DNA from: Allobosea sp. LC85
Lineage (GTDB): Bacteria; Pseudomonadota; Alphaproteobacteria; Rhizobiales; Beijerinckiaceae
Direction of reading: 5' to 3'
Assembly: GCF_000735605.1 (NCBI RefSeq)
Contig: NZ_JPKG01000061.1
Location: forward strand, 124,001 to 188,000
Length of the DNA stretch: 64,000 bases
Shown: piece by piece, positions 18,585-26,717 of the stretch
How positions within the stretch are numbered: the stretch's first letter is position 1
Layout: the number at the start of each line of letters is the position of its first letter
Position numbers and translations under genes: made by a program
Notes under the pieces: model-generated
What the model saw: only the letters and a program-made list of their open reading frames with translations
Told to the model about the DNA's origin: nothing
The model's database searches: none

Positions 18585-20162
18585 ATGGCCACAGCGACAC
18601 TGACAGCCGGCACGCCGCCGGCCTCCGACGCCATCCCGATGCGGCGGATCTTCGCCTTCCTGGCGATGGTCTTCGGCATGTTCATGGCGATCCTCGATAT
18701 CCAGATCGTCTCCGCTTCGCTGGCCGAAATCCAGGCTGGCCTGTCCGCCAGCACCGACGAGATCGCCTGGGTCCAGACCGCCTATCTGATCGCCGAAGTG
18801 ATCATGATCCCGCTTTCCGGCTATCTCAGCCGGGCGCTGTCGACCCGCGTCTTCTTCTCGATCGCCGCAGCCGGCTTCACGATCTCGAGCGTGCTCTGCG
18901 CGATGTCGTCCTCGATCAACGAGATGATCCTGTGGCGCGCGGTCCAGGGCTTCATCGGCGGCGGCATGATTCCCGGTGTCTTCGCGGCTGCCTTCACCAT
19001 CTTCCCGGCCTCGAAGCGGCCGATCGTCTCGCCGCTGATCGGGCTTGTCGCGACCCTGGCGCCGACCATCGGCCCGACGGTCGGCGGCTATCTCAGCCAT
19101 GCCTTCTCCTGGCACTGGCTTTTCCTGGTCAACGTCATCCCCGGCATCGGCGTCACCATCGCAGCCTGGACGCTGATCGATTTCGACAAGCCGCAGCCCG
19201 GCCTGCTCAAGCGCTTCGACTGGCTCGGCCTTGCCAGCATGGCCGCCTTCCTCGGCAGCCTCGAATATGTGCTGGAGGAAGGCACGCGGCTCGACTGGTT
19301 CCAGAGCCACGAGATCGTGTTCTTCACCGGGCTGATGCTGGTGGGCGCGGTGCTGTTCTTCTGGCGCGCACTGACGCGCGAGGACCCGCTCGTCGACCTC
19401 TACGCCTTCACCAATCGGAACTTCGCCTTTGGCTCGCTCTTCAGCTTCACGATGGGTATCGGCCTTTACGGGCTGACCTATCTCTACCCCGTCTATCTCG
19501 GCCGCATCCGCGGCTATGACGCGCTGATGATCGGCGAGACGATGTTCGTCACCGGCCTGTGCATGTTCCTGACGGCGCCCGTCGCCGGCAGGTTGTCGCA
19601 GAAGCTCGATCCACGCGTGATGATGATGATCGGTTTCGCCGGCTTTGCTGCCGGCACCTATCTCGCGTCCTTCATCACCAAGGACTGGGACTTCCACGAA
19701 TTGCTGGTGCCCCAGATCCTGCGCGGCGTCTCGCTGATGCTGTGCATGGTACCGATCAACAATCTTGCGCTCGGCACCTTGCCGCCGGCGCAGCTCAAGA
19801 ACGCATCGGGCCTCTACAATCTCACGCGCAATCTTGGTGGCGCGGTGGGCCTTGCCGTGATCAACACCCTGCTCAACAGCCGCACCGACCTGCACATCAC
19901 CCGACTGCATGAAGCCGTCGCCATCGGTAGCCAGGTCGCCGAAGAGCGGCTGGCTCAGATGATGCAGCTCTTCGCCGGCTATGGCGCCAATGCCGAGGCG
20001 ATGGCGCTCGCCAAGATCAGCCAGCTCGCCCATCGCGAAGCTCTGGTCATGGCCTTCGGCGATGTCTTTCTCGGTCTGACCTGGATATTCGCGGGGCTGG
20101 TCGTTCTGGCCGTGTTCATGCGCAAGCCGCCCAAAGCAGCACCCGCCGACGCCGGGCACTAA
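18585..20162 (+). CDS. DHA2 family MFS efflux transporter (EmrB/QacA-like)
   Basis: A 525-residue, 14-helix proton-driven drug exporter. Landmarks are FMAILDIQIVSASLAEIQ (helix 1), AWVQTAYLIAEVIMIPLSGYLS (helix 2 and motif A area), RAVQGFIGGGMIPGVF and APTIGPTVGGYLSHAF (motif C). The start at 18585 (MATATLTAG) follows GACGAGG; the open frame begins 51 bases earlier without a family match. It works with the preceding EmrA-like adaptor. Its TAA stop forms the edge of a palindromic repeat. Confidence 0.94.
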   Translation: MATATLTAGTPPASDAIPMRRIFAFLAMVFGMFMAILDIQIVSASLAEIQAGLSASTDEIAWVQTAYLIAEVIMIPLSGYLSRALSTRVFFSIAAAGFTISSVLCAMSSSINEMILWRAVQGFIGGGMIPGVFAAAFTIFPASKRPIVSPLIGLVATLAPTIGPTVGGYLSHAFSWHWLFLVNVIPGIGVTIAAWTLIDFDKPQPGLLKRFDWLGLASMAAFLGSLEYVLEEGTRLDWFQSHEIVFFTGLMLVGAVLFFWRALTREDPLVDLYAFTNRNFAFGSLFSFTMGIGLYGLTYLYPVYLGRIRGYDALMIGETMFVTGLCMFLTAPVAGRLSQKLDPRVMMMIGFAGFAAGTYLASFITKDWDFHELLVPQILRGVSLMLCMVPINNLALGTLPPAQLKNASGLYNLTRNLGGAVGLAVINTLLNSRTDLHITRLHEAVAIGSQVAEERLAQMMQLFAGYGANAEAMALAKISQLAHREALVMAFGDVFLGLTWIFAGLVVLAVFMRKPPKAAPADAGH

Positions 20163-20263
20163 AGACATCGGCCCGAAAGTGGATTGCGGTGTTCGGGAAA
20201 GCCGATGCAACCACAGAAGGCTGGATCATCGGGCCGGATACGATATCCGGTCCGATGATCCAG
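20160..20263 (+). repeat. Two-hairpin palindromic repeat, copy 1
   Basis: The first hairpin has CATCGG and CCGATG arms (20166-20207) around CCCGAA...TTCGGG. The second is a 43-base palindrome at 20221-20263 with 20-base arms starting CTGGATCATCGG and a CGA loop. The second palindrome is identical to that at 27366-27408. The element begins at the TAA stop of the efflux transporter. Confidence 0.85.
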
Positions 20264-20349
20264 ACGCGCCGGGCCTGATGCACCGTGTCGCAGCCGGCCC
20301 GTGATTGACATTCGCGCGCGGTCGCGCCAAATATAGCAATGATATCAGT

Positions 20350-20370
20350 AGTTTAGATATTTTCTAAACT
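20350..20370. promoter_or_regulatory. ICE-type operator upstream of irr
   Basis: AGTTTAGA and TCTAAACT are perfect arms around TATTT. The core TTAGATATTTTCTAA fits the iron control element pattern TTAGAA-N3-TTCTAA with one change. ICE boxes are bound by Irr; the site is 38 bases before the irr start, which suggests autoregulation. Confidence 0.7.
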
Positions 20371-20407
20371 GCAGGGCCGGCATGCCGGCGATGTGGAAGG
20401 CGTACCG

Positions 20408-20947
20408 ATGAGCGTTTTGCCCGTGAAGGATCCCAGCCAGGCCCGTGCCGCCGCGGAACAGATTCCGTGGCCGCAGAAGAGCCCCGCTTCCTGCCCGATC
20501 AGCGCGGTGAAAACGCGGCTACGCAATGCCGGCCTGCGCCCGACCAGGCAGCGTATGGCGTTGGGCTGGCTGCTCTTCGCCAAGGGCGACCGCCATGTCA
20601 GCGCCGAGATGCTCTATGAGGAGGCGCTGCGCGCCCGCGAACCCCTCTCCCTCGCGACCGTCTACAACACGCTGCGGCAGTTCTCGGAAGCCGGCCTGCT
20701 TCGCCAGGTTTCGGTGTCCGGCCCCAAGACCTTCTTCGACACCAATGTGTCCGAGCATCACCACTTCTATAACGAGGACGACGAAACCGTCGTCGATATC
20801 CCGGGCTCGGAAATCCAGGTCTCCGGCCTTCCGGTCGCGCCTGAAGGCATGATGATCTCATCCGTGGAGGTCATTGTCCGTCTGCGCAACGCCGATGGCG
20901 CCGAAGTGGAGGCGCGGGTCGCAACTGGGGCTGGGCACCACGCGTGA
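20408..20947 (+). CDS. irr: Iron response regulator Irr (Fur family)
   Basis: A 179-residue Irr protein, the main iron/heme-dependent regulator in Hyphomicrobiales. The DNA-binding domain includes LRPTRQRMALGWLLF and SLATVYNTLRQFSEAGLLRQ. His117-119 in SEHHHFY form the HHH heme-binding motif. Cys29-Pro30 (SCPISAV) matches the heme regulatory motif that makes Bradyrhizobium Irr unstable when heme is present; many other Irr proteins lack it. The start at 20408 is preferred over 20393. Its stop overlaps the GTG start of bfd by 4 bases. Confidence 0.93.
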   Translation: MSVLPVKDPSQARAAAEQIPWPQKSPASCPISAVKTRLRNAGLRPTRQRMALGWLLFAKGDRHVSAEMLYEEALRAREPLSLATVYNTLRQFSEAGLLRQVSVSGPKTFFDTNVSEHHHFYNEDDETVVDIPGSEIQVSGLPVAPEGMMISSVEVIVRLRNADGAEVEARVATGAGHHA

Positions 20948-21231
20948 TCGTCTGCTCCTGTAACGTCCTGTCCTGCCGGCAGATCAAGGGAACCATTGCC
21001 CCCGATGGCACTGGACCGGTGACGGCTGGCGAAGCGTATGATTGCCTGGGCTGCAGCCCGGACTGCGGACGTTGCGCCCGGGCCGTCAGGGCCATCCTTG
21101 CCGAAGCCCGCGCGGCCTGCGCCAGCCAATGTCATTCCTGCGCCAGCCGCGACGTCGAATGCGCGGTGCATGTCTCCGTCACCCAGATGATGGACGGGCT
21201 GGCAATCGAGGAAGACACGATCGCAGCCTGA
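20944..21231 (+). CDS. bfd: Bacterioferritin-associated ferredoxin with extended Cys-rich tail
   Basis: A 95-residue (2Fe-2S) protein that delivers electrons to release iron from bacterioferritin. Ligand cysteines are Cys4 and Cys6 (VCSCN) and Cys41 and Cys44 (CGRC). It is longer than the usual 65-75 residues: residues 59-95 add Cys59, 63, 66 and 73, and two further cysteines lie at 34 and 37. The GTG start lies in a GTGA overlap with irr, so translation is coupled. It precedes bfr. Confidence 0.88.
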   Translation: MIVCSCNVLSCRQIKGTIAPDGTGPVTAGEAYDCLGCSPDCGRCARAVRAILAEARAACASQCHSCASRDVECAVHVSVTQMMDGLAIEEDTIAA

Positions 21232-21305
21232 CGCCCTGCGCGGCCTCGTCGATATTTCCTAACCCAAGCGCGACTTCTCCCTTTCATTCTCCGGATCGCA
21301 GCCAT

Positions 21306-21326
21306 ACATTAGGATCATTCTAATGT
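21306..21326. promoter_or_regulatory. ICE-type operator upstream of bfr
   Basis: ACATTAG and CTAATGT are perfect arms around GATCATT. The core TTAGGATCATTCTAA fits the ICE pattern with one change. It lies 24 bases before the bfr start, where Irr binding would block transcription or translation initiation. Confidence 0.7.
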
Positions 21327-21349
21327 GTTGCGGGCCGAGGAGAGCTGCG

Positions 21350-21835
21350 ATGAAGGGTGACAAGAAGGTCATCGAATATCTCAACAAGGGGCTCCGCTCG
21401 GAGCTGACCGCGATCAATCAGTACTGGCTGCACTACCGGATGCTCGATAATTGGGGGCTGAAGGAGATGGCCAAGACCTGGAAGAAGGAATCGATCGAGG
21501 AGATGGTCCATGCCGACCGCTTCGTCGACCGCATCCTCTTCCTCGAAGGTTTCCCCAATCTGCAGACGCTCGACGCGCTGCGCATCGGCGAGAACGTCAA
21601 GGAAGTGATCGAGTGCGATCTCAAGGCCGAGGTCGAGGCGCGCGCGCTCTATCAGGAGGCGGCCAAATATTGCCGCGAGGTCGGCGACTACCCGTCCGAG
21701 GACCTGTTCAAGGCGCTGATGAAGGATGAGGAAGGTCATATCGACTTCCTCGAGACCCAGCTCGACCTGATTGAGCGCATCGGCATCGAACTCTATACCC
21801 AGAAGCATGTCGGCGGGCTCGAAGGCGATCACTGA
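21350..21835 (+). CDS. bfr: Bacterioferritin
   Basis: A 161-residue 24-mer iron-storage protein. It starts [15 protein letters not shown]; ferroxidase residues Glu18, Glu51 and His54 are in place and Met52 (EMVHADR) is the heme ligand shared between subunits. [13 protein letters not shown] gives the second metal-binding helix. The start at 21350 is correct for the family; an upstream ATG at 21323 lies inside the operator. A strong terminator follows. Confidence 0.96.
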   Translation: MKGDKKVIEYLNKGLRSELTAINQYWLHYRMLDNWGLKEMAKTWKKESIEEMVHADRFVDRILFLEGFPNLQTLDALRIGENVKEVIECDLKAEVEARALYQEAAKYCREVGDYPSEDLFKALMKDEEGHIDFLETQLDLIERIGIELYTQKHVGGLEGDH

Positions 21836-21862
21836 TCCCGAAGCGATCTGACGCCACTCGCG

Positions 21863-21893
21863 AGCCGGACCTGCCCTGCAGGCCCGGCTTTTT
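21863..21893 (+). terminator. Intrinsic terminator of bfr
   Basis: AGCCGG (21863-21868) and CCGGCT (21884-21889) enclose an inner CCTGC/GCAGG stem; a run of T residues follows. It ends the irr-bfd-bfr unit. Confidence 0.85.
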
Positions 21894-21990
21894 CGTGCGG
21901 ACGCGGCTGCTCGAAGCCGGGACAGGGCCATCCCGCCTTGACGACGTGGCAGAAAGCGACCTAATTCATAGGCTGATACCGACGTAGTTT

Positions 21991-22010
21991 GTAATGATTA
22001 TCGTTCGATA
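21991..22010. promoter_or_regulatory. Fur-like iron box before hemP
   Basis: GTAATGATTATCGTTCGATA resembles half of a Fur-type box (GATAATCATTA on the opposite strand). It lies about 70 bases before the hemP start, the expected place for iron control of heme uptake. Confidence 0.45.
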
Positions 22011-22080
22011 GTGAAGTTCTATGGAAGATCAGCGCCGAACCTTGTCTGCTGTGAGCAGATTATCGACCTGGATCGCTGCG

Positions 22081-22263
22081 ATGAGTTCCGTCCCACCATC
22101 TGATATTTCTGGAAAGACAGCGCCCCTTCCCGGACAATCGGACGTTCCGATCGTCGACGTCCGTCAACTGGTCGGCGCTGGTCGCGAGGTCATCCTGATG
22201 CATCTTGGCGAAGCCTATCGCCTGCGCGTGACCGCCCGCGATCGGCTCATCCTGACCAAATAG
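22081..22263 (+). CDS. hemP: Hemin uptake protein HemP/HmuP
   Basis: A 60-residue protein whose C-terminal half is a clear HemP domain: VRQLVGAGREVILMHLGEAYRLRVT, ending RDRLILTK. HmuP/HemP proteins are needed for heme uptake, as co-activators of the outer-membrane heme receptor gene in Bradyrhizobium and others. The start at 22081 gives the usual length; 22021 is an alternative adding 20 residues. No heme receptor is present nearby. Confidence 0.88.
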   Translation: MSSVPPSDISGKTAPLPGQSDVPIVDVRQLVGAGREVILMHLGEAYRLRVTARDRLILTK

Positions 22264-22333
22264 GTCCGCCGTCTCGCCAAGCCGTGCGCTCCGTGCCAGA
22301 GAGCCCGCAAAGCGACCTCGCGGAGGCAGGTGA

Positions 22334-22876
22334 ATGGCAGCGAAGGTTGTATCGGTCGGGCGGGATGCGGGACATGCATTCAGCAAGCCCATCGGCGACA
22401 GCATCCGGCTCCTGACCGGCCTGGGCGTCGAGGGGGACGCTCATTGCGGCATCACCGTGAAGCACCGTTCCCGCGTCGCGGTCGACCCCTCGCAACCGAA
22501 CCTGCGCCAGGTTCATCTGATCCATGCCGAGCTCTTCGACGAGCTGAAACTAGCCGGCTTCGACCTCGCGCCGGGCGACCTCGGCGAGAACGTCACCACC
22601 CTTGGCATCGACCTTCTGGCGCTGCCTGCCGGTGCCCGCCTTCAGCTCGGCGACAAGGCCAGCATCGAGATCACCGGCCTGCGCAACCCTTGCGCCCAGA
22701 TCGAGGCGTTCCGCCCCGGCCTCCTCTCCGCGGTCCTCGGGCGCGATACTGAGGGTCGCCTCGTCCGTAAGTCCGGCGTCATGGCGATCGTGCTGGCCGG
22801 CGGCGAGATCCGCCCAGGCGATGCAATCGGCCTGACCCTGCCTGACCTGCCGCATCATGCGCTCGAGCGGGTCTAG
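22334..22876 (+). CDS. MOSC domain protein
   Basis: A 180-residue single-domain MOSC protein, related to the C-terminal domain of molybdenum cofactor sulfurase. The conserved cysteine is in RNPCAQIE; GVEGDAHCG, LIHAELFDEL and PGDLGENVTT are typical. MOSC enzymes such as YiiM and YcbX reduce N-hydroxylated compounds using molybdenum cofactor. The TAG stop is the first part of a palindromic repeat. Confidence 0.92.
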   Translation: MAAKVVSVGRDAGHAFSKPIGDSIRLLTGLGVEGDAHCGITVKHRSRVAVDPSQPNLRQVHLIHAELFDELKLAGFDLAPGDLGENVTTLGIDLLALPAGARLQLGDKASIEITGLRNPCAQIEAFRPGLLSAVLGRDTEGRLVRKSGVMAIVLAGGEIRPGDAIGLTLPDLPHHALERV

Positions 22877-22979
22877 AGCATTTTCGAGCGAACTGGACAC
22901 CGGTTCGCGTGAAGAAAATGCGATAAAACAAAGAGCTAGAGCATTTCCGCGATTCGGAGAAACACGGAAATGCTCTAGC
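22873..22979 (+). repeat. Interspersed palindromic repeat, second family
   Basis: GCATTTTC (22878-22885) and GAAAATGC (22914-22921) form one hairpin; a second has 15-bp perfect arms at 22935-22949 and 22965-22979 (CTAGAGCATTTCCG and its complement). This is a repeat widely seen in Hyphomicrobiales. It begins at the stop codon of the MOSC gene. Confidence 0.85.
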
Positions 22980-23001
22980 CGAGCGCTCGCAACCAGGACT
23001 A

Positions 23002-23092
23002 TAGCATCGGCCCGAAAAGTGGATTGCGGTTTTCGGGGAACACAAAAGGTTAGATCATCGGACCGAATACGGTTTTCGGTCCGATGATCTAA
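23002..23092 (+). repeat. Two-hairpin palindromic repeat, copy 2
   Basis: It shares the CATCGGCCCGAAAAGTGGAT start with the copies at 20160 and 27303. The second palindrome (23050-23092) has perfect 18-base arms starting TTAGATCATCGG. This copy is not at a gene end; it follows the other repeat family. Confidence 0.85.
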
Positions 23093-23115
23093 CTCGACCC
23101 TGAGCAGTCATTGCG

Positions 23116-23907
23116 TCAATCGAAGAGTGCAGTATGGGCAGCTCGCCAATGATCAGGCGTGCGCGCTGCCAATAGGCCATGACCGTCTTGCCCAGCGCGA
23201 TAGGGTGAGCCATCCCAGCGCGCGACGCGGCCGCCAGCCTCGCTCAGGAACAACGCTCCGGGCAGATGATCCCATGGCAGCGTCCGCCAGAAGACGGCGA
23301 AATCACGATCGCCAGCGGCAATGGCCGGATACTCGGCCCCCGCGCAAAGCAGCGGAGGCACGATCAGGGGCACTCGGTCCAGGCGCGGCTCGATGGCCTC
23401 AAACACGTTAGGCGGCAGGAAACGAGTGGAAATCGAGCCCGTCCGCAATGTATCCGGCTTGCCATCGCCGACCACGGGCACTCCATTGATCTGGGCACCG
23501 CTTCCCAGTTCGGCGACATGAAGCTGATTCGACAACGGATCGAGCATCCAAGCTGCGACGGTCTCGCCTTCGCGTAGCAGTGCGAGCATGACCGAAAAAG
23601 GTCCTCGGCCGGAGACGAAATTTCCGGTGCCGTCGAGCGGGTCGATCAGCCAGACGGTGCCCTGATCGAGAGCGTCAGCCAATGCAGGGGTCCTTGTGCA
23701 GGCTTCCTCGCCCACGATCCTGGCGGACGGATCGAGCAGCAGCAATTGCTCGCCAATCAACCGTTCCGCATGGTGATCGGCAGCAGTGACGAGTTCCCCC
23801 GGCGACTTTTCTTCCACGTCGCGCGTGGTCAGATTGCGAAAGCGGGGCAAGATCGCCTCTGCAGCTGCCTCTCGCAGAATCCTCGATACTTTATCGATCA
23901 GACTCAT
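23116..23907 (-). CDS. Inositol monophosphatase family protein
   Basis: A 263-residue Mg-dependent phosphatase of the inositol monophosphatase / 3'(2'),5'-bisphosphate nucleotidase (CysQ) family. Metal-binding motifs are the VGEEA region and WLIDPLDGTGNF; the second signature is PWDHLPGALFLSEAGG. The start at 23907 (MSLIDKVSRIL) avoids an unlikely extension. The exact substrate (inositol phosphate, PAP or another sugar phosphate) is not resolved. Confidence 0.9.
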   Translation of the reverse strand: MSLIDKVSRILREAAAEAILPRFRNLTTRDVEEKSPGELVTAADHHAERLIGEQLLLLDPSARIVGEEACTRTPALADALDQGTVWLIDPLDGTGNFVSGRGPFSVMLALLREGETVAAWMLDPLSNQLHVAELGSGAQINGVPVVGDGKPDTLRTGSISTRFLPPNVFEAIEPRLDRVPLIVPPLLCAGAEYPAIAAGDRDFAVFWRTLPWDHLPGALFLSEAGGRVARWDGSPYRAGQDGHGLLAARTPDHWRAAHTALFD

Positions 23908-23965
23908 CGTGATCTCGGCCCCCCGAACTCTCGCCTGAACCGCCAGCACCGGTCGCGAAACAAAA

Positions 23966-23987
23966 AGGCCCGCCGAACGGCGGGCCT
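23966..23987 (-). terminator. Intrinsic terminator of the cold-shock gene
   Basis: AGGCCCGCC and GGCGGGCCT arms with a 4-base loop; on the minus strand a T5 run follows. It lies 27 bases after the cold-shock gene stop. Confidence 0.85.
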
Positions 23988-24014
23988 GTCTTCAAATCGC
24001 ATGAGAACGCGCGA

Positions 24015-24662
24015 TCAGATGAAACTGACGTTCGCGGCTTCCGGGCCCTTCTTGCCGGCGCGGATCGAGAAGCGCACGCGCTGGCCGTCCATCGGCGGCT
24101 GCAGGCCGCTGCGGCTCAGCGAGCTGACATGCAGGAACACATCCGGCCCGCCATTGTCCGGCGCGATGAAGCCGAAGCCGCGGTCGGAGTTGAAAAACTT
24201 CACGGCACCGTCATAGGGCCCTTCCATCGGGGCGCTGTTGCGATCGCCGTATCCGCCACGATCACCGCGGTCGTAACCGCCGCCACCGTAACCACCGCCG
24301 CCGCCGCCGCCATAGCCGCCGCCACCAAAATCGTCACGCGGCGGGCGCGGCGAGAACGGGCGCGGAGCACGCTCGCCACGCGGGGCGGCGGGCGTCGCAG
24401 TCGAGGCGTCGATCTCGTGCACGGCCACGACCTGGAGACCGCGGCGGCCCTCGCCGAGATCGGCAACGATCGTCGCACCCGGCTGCAGATCCTGCGGATC
24501 GAGCGGGCCGATGGACGAGACATGCACGAAGACGTCGCCGGATCCGTCGGCAGGAGACGCGAATCCGAAGCCCTTCTCAGGGTCGAACCACTTGATCTTG
24601 GCTTCGATATTTTCGTGGGTGACGAAGGGAGCGGGAGCCGAGGGCTTACGACGATCGAACAT
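24015..24662 (-). CDS. Cold-shock protein with two CSD domains and a glycine-rich linker
   Basis: A 215-residue nucleic-acid-binding protein. The first cold-shock domain (about residues 18-85) has KWFDPEKGFGFASP and DVFVHVSS; the second (about residues 148-215) has VKFFNSDRGFGFIAP and DVFLHVSS. They are joined by a Pro/Arg then Gly/Tyr-rich linker including runs of G and RGDRGGYGDR. Such linkers add RNA-binding or phase-separating behaviour. Dual-CSD proteins are known in alphaproteobacteria. It has its own terminator. Confidence 0.93.
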   Translation of the reverse strand: MFDRRKPSAPAPFVTHENIEAKIKWFDPEKGFGFASPADGSGDVFVHVSSIGPLDPQDLQPGATIVADLGEGRRGLQVVAVHEIDASTATPAAPRGERAPRPFSPRPPRDDFGGGGYGGGGGGGYGGGGYDRGDRGGYGDRNSAPMEGPYDGAVKFFNSDRGFGFIAPDNGGPDVFLHVSSLSRSGLQPPMDGQRVRFSIRAGKKGPEAANVSFI

Positions 24663-24752
24663 GCGAGCTTCAAAAATCAGTGACCGGGAGGCGACAATCT
24701 AGCGCAAGCCGCGCCCGCCGTCATGGGGGGCGGAGCAGCTAAATTTTCGCCA

Positions 24753-25451
24753 TCATTCGGCTTCGCTGCAGCGGATAGTTTGCACCTTTTTTGGCATCTC
24801 GCCAATCGCCGGAACGAACTGCCCGGTGGCGGGATCGAGCACCATCAGAACGCCTGTCGCGACGGCGAAATAGGCGCCGTGCAGCTTCAACCGGCCCTTC
24901 CCCTCGAGAATGCTGATGCAGGGGAAGGTTCGCAGATTGGCGAGCGATTGCTGGATCGAGGCCAGCGCCAGGCGCTCGACATAGCTTTCCAGTTCCTCGT
25001 TGCGGCCGCGGCCCCCACTGCGCTGCGCCGCCGGATTGATCAGCGTGATCCACTTTCCGATGAAGTCGCCGGGCGAAAGCGGCCCCTGCGCATCATCGGC
25101 AAAGGCCCGGATGCCGCCACAGCGGCCATGGCCCATCACCACGATATGCTCGACCTTCAGGGCCTGAACGCCATATTCGAGCGCGGCCGAGGTGCCGTGC
25201 ATCTGGTCATCGGGCGAGAATGGCGGAACCAGATTGGCGACGTTGCGCACCACGAACATCTCGCCGGGGCGCGCATCGAAGATGGTTTCGGGCGCGACAC
25301 GCGAGTCGCAGCAGCCGATCAGCATGATCTTGGGAGTCTGGCCGCTTTCGGCAAGCTCCTCATAGCGGCTCTTCTCACGCGAGAAGCGTTCGTCGAGGAA
25401 GGCGCGGTAGCCTTCCGTGAGCCGCTCAGGAAAAGACTGAGGTGTGTCCAT
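24753..25451 (-). CDS. Beta-class carbonic anhydrase
   Basis: A 232-residue zinc enzyme interconverting CO2 and bicarbonate. The zinc ligands and catalytic dyad are in GCCDSRV (Cys and Asp-Arg) and in HGRCGG (His and Cys). FVVRNVANLVPPF and SAALEYGVQALKVEHIVVMGH are typical. It is a single gene, 71 bases after the frameshifted DUF167 gene on the same strand. Confidence 0.95.
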   Translation of the reverse strand: MDTPQSFPERLTEGYRAFLDERFSREKSRYEELAESGQTPKIMLIGCCDSRVAPETIFDARPGEMFVVRNVANLVPPFSPDDQMHGTSAALEYGVQALKVEHIVVMGHGRCGGIRAFADDAQGPLSPGDFIGKWITLINPAAQRSGGRGRNEELESYVERLALASIQQSLANLRTFPCISILEGKGRLKLHGAYFAVATGVLMVLDPATGQFVPAIGEMPKKVQTIRCSEAE

Positions 25452-25522
25452 TGCCCCTGTTCGGACAGGATGTGGCCGCTTTCGTCAAGAGATTTGTGCA
25501 GCGCGGGAGGAGCGAAGGCTCC

Positions 25523-25839
25523 CTAGTCCGAAGCGAGAAGCTGCTCCAGTCGCGCCGCAAGCACGCTCGCTTCGCCGGCGATCAGCAGGGTCTTGAGCCG
25601 CGCCGTGCTTCCCGCAGCCAGCGTCACCGCTGAACGGGAGACCGACAGGCTGCGCGCCAGCAGGGCGATCAGGGCCGCATTGGCCTCCCCTCGCTGGGCG
25701 CGGCCCGCACCCGTGCCTTGAGCACGGCACGGCCATCCGCGAGGACCTCGATGCCGTCGACCTCGTCGCGCCCGCCGCGCGGGGTCAGCCTGACGCTCAG
25801 CCGCAATCCCTCGGACGTCGCCGTCCAGGGCAGAGCCAT
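25523..25839 (-). pseudogene. DUF167/YggU family gene interrupted by a frameshift
   Basis: The frame starts at 25839 with MALPWTATSEGLRLSVRLTP and RGGRDEVDGIEVLADGRAVL, then ARVRAAPSEG, clear DUF167 (YggU) sequence, but meets a stop after a run of four G (minus strand; 25687-25690). Adding one G restores the rest of the family: EANAALIALLARSLSV, VTLAAGSTARLKTLLIAGE, ending at the TAG at 25523. So it is a one-base deletion in a homopolymer, either real or a sequencing error. It sits 1 base after yggT, its usual partner. Confidence 0.8.
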
Positions 25840-25840
25840 C

Positions 25841-26131
25841 TCAGAACACGTTGGGGTATAGATAACGTTCGATCACGCGCTGGATGAAGAAGATGATCAG
25901 CAGCAGGATGATCGGCGAGATGTCGATGCCGCCGAGATTGGGCAGCATGTTCCGGATCGGCCTGAGCACAGGCTCGGTCACCCGGTAGAGGAAATCCCAG
26001 ACCGAGGAGACGAACTGATTGCGGGTATTGACGACATTGAAGGCGATCAGCCAACTCAGAACCGCCGATATGATGAGGAGCCATGTGTAGATGTTCAGCG
26101 CGAGCATCACCACGTCGAGAACGGCACGCAT
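25841..26131 (-). CDS. YggT family membrane protein
   Basis: A 96-residue inner-membrane protein with two hydrophobic segments, [22 protein letters not shown] and [15 protein letters not shown], separated by the conserved [18 protein letters not shown]. The start at 26131 is chosen because AGAGGA lies 6 bases upstream; an ATG at 26137 touches the site. It is followed 1 base later by the DUF167 gene. Relatives have been linked to osmotic tolerance and, in Gram-positives, to septum placement (YlmG). Confidence 0.9.
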   Translation of the reverse strand: MRAVLDVVMLALNIYTWLLIISAVLSWLIAFNVVNTRNQFVSSVWDFLYRVTEPVLRPIRNMLPNLGGIDISPIILLLIIFFIQRVIERYLYPNVF

Positions 26132-26248
26132 CGACATTCCTCTTGTCGTCTTGGGCTGGTGACGCGGAAAGATTTCGCCATCGCCGAAAAACTCCCGGCG
26201 CAGGCGATTGACATTCACGCGACGCAAGGCCTAGAAGGCCAGCGCCTT

Positions 26249-26324
<76 letters not shown>

Positions 26325-26717
26325 GGCCTTTCCTGGCGGAATTTGACTAGAAAGAACAACGCCTTGACGCAATCGCCGTCAAGGCGCGCATCCAACGGCG
26401 CATCAGTTCAGTACCGAGCTTTTATGCTGCCCTTTGCGGGCGAATGGATGACTGCCCTATTGCTTCATGGATCCGTCCCGTCGTCCTGACGCCGCTGACG
26501 AGATGACACTGGCGGGCCGCTGGCACAGAACGCTCCAGCTGAACCCGCTCCCACCAAATTCCCGAACCCAACACCAAGCGTTGTCACGCAGGAAACCGCT
26601 CGTCATCCGGATTGCCTGCCCGAAAGTTGCCACAAGTCCACATACCTTGGAAATTTGGGTGGGTTGAGCCCTTGGGTCAGATATGGTTGGCGTCCCCGTG
26701 AGCAGGTTCATCAGCTG
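26325..26717. other. 393-base gene-free region after tRNA-Ala
   Basis: No gene is recognised. GCCTTGACG (26361-26369) and CGTCAAGGC (26377-26385) form a 9-bp hairpin that may end the tRNA transcript, though no T run follows. No copy of the tRNA 3' end that would mark an integration site was found. Short open frames here have no similarity that I recognise. Confidence 0.5.

Noticed and set aside
17238-20210. A 990-codon open frame on the minus strand
   Set aside because: It lies antisense to clear HlyD and MFS genes and has no recognisable domain; long antisense frames are common in GC-rich DNA.
20160-23092. A CRISPR array from the repeated palindromes
   Set aside because: Copies are few, unevenly spaced, and without regular spacers; they are interspersed palindromic elements.
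25485-25736. An 83-codon minus-strand frame as a separate gene
   Set aside because: It is a shadow of the frameshifted DUF167 gene, in the wrong frame.
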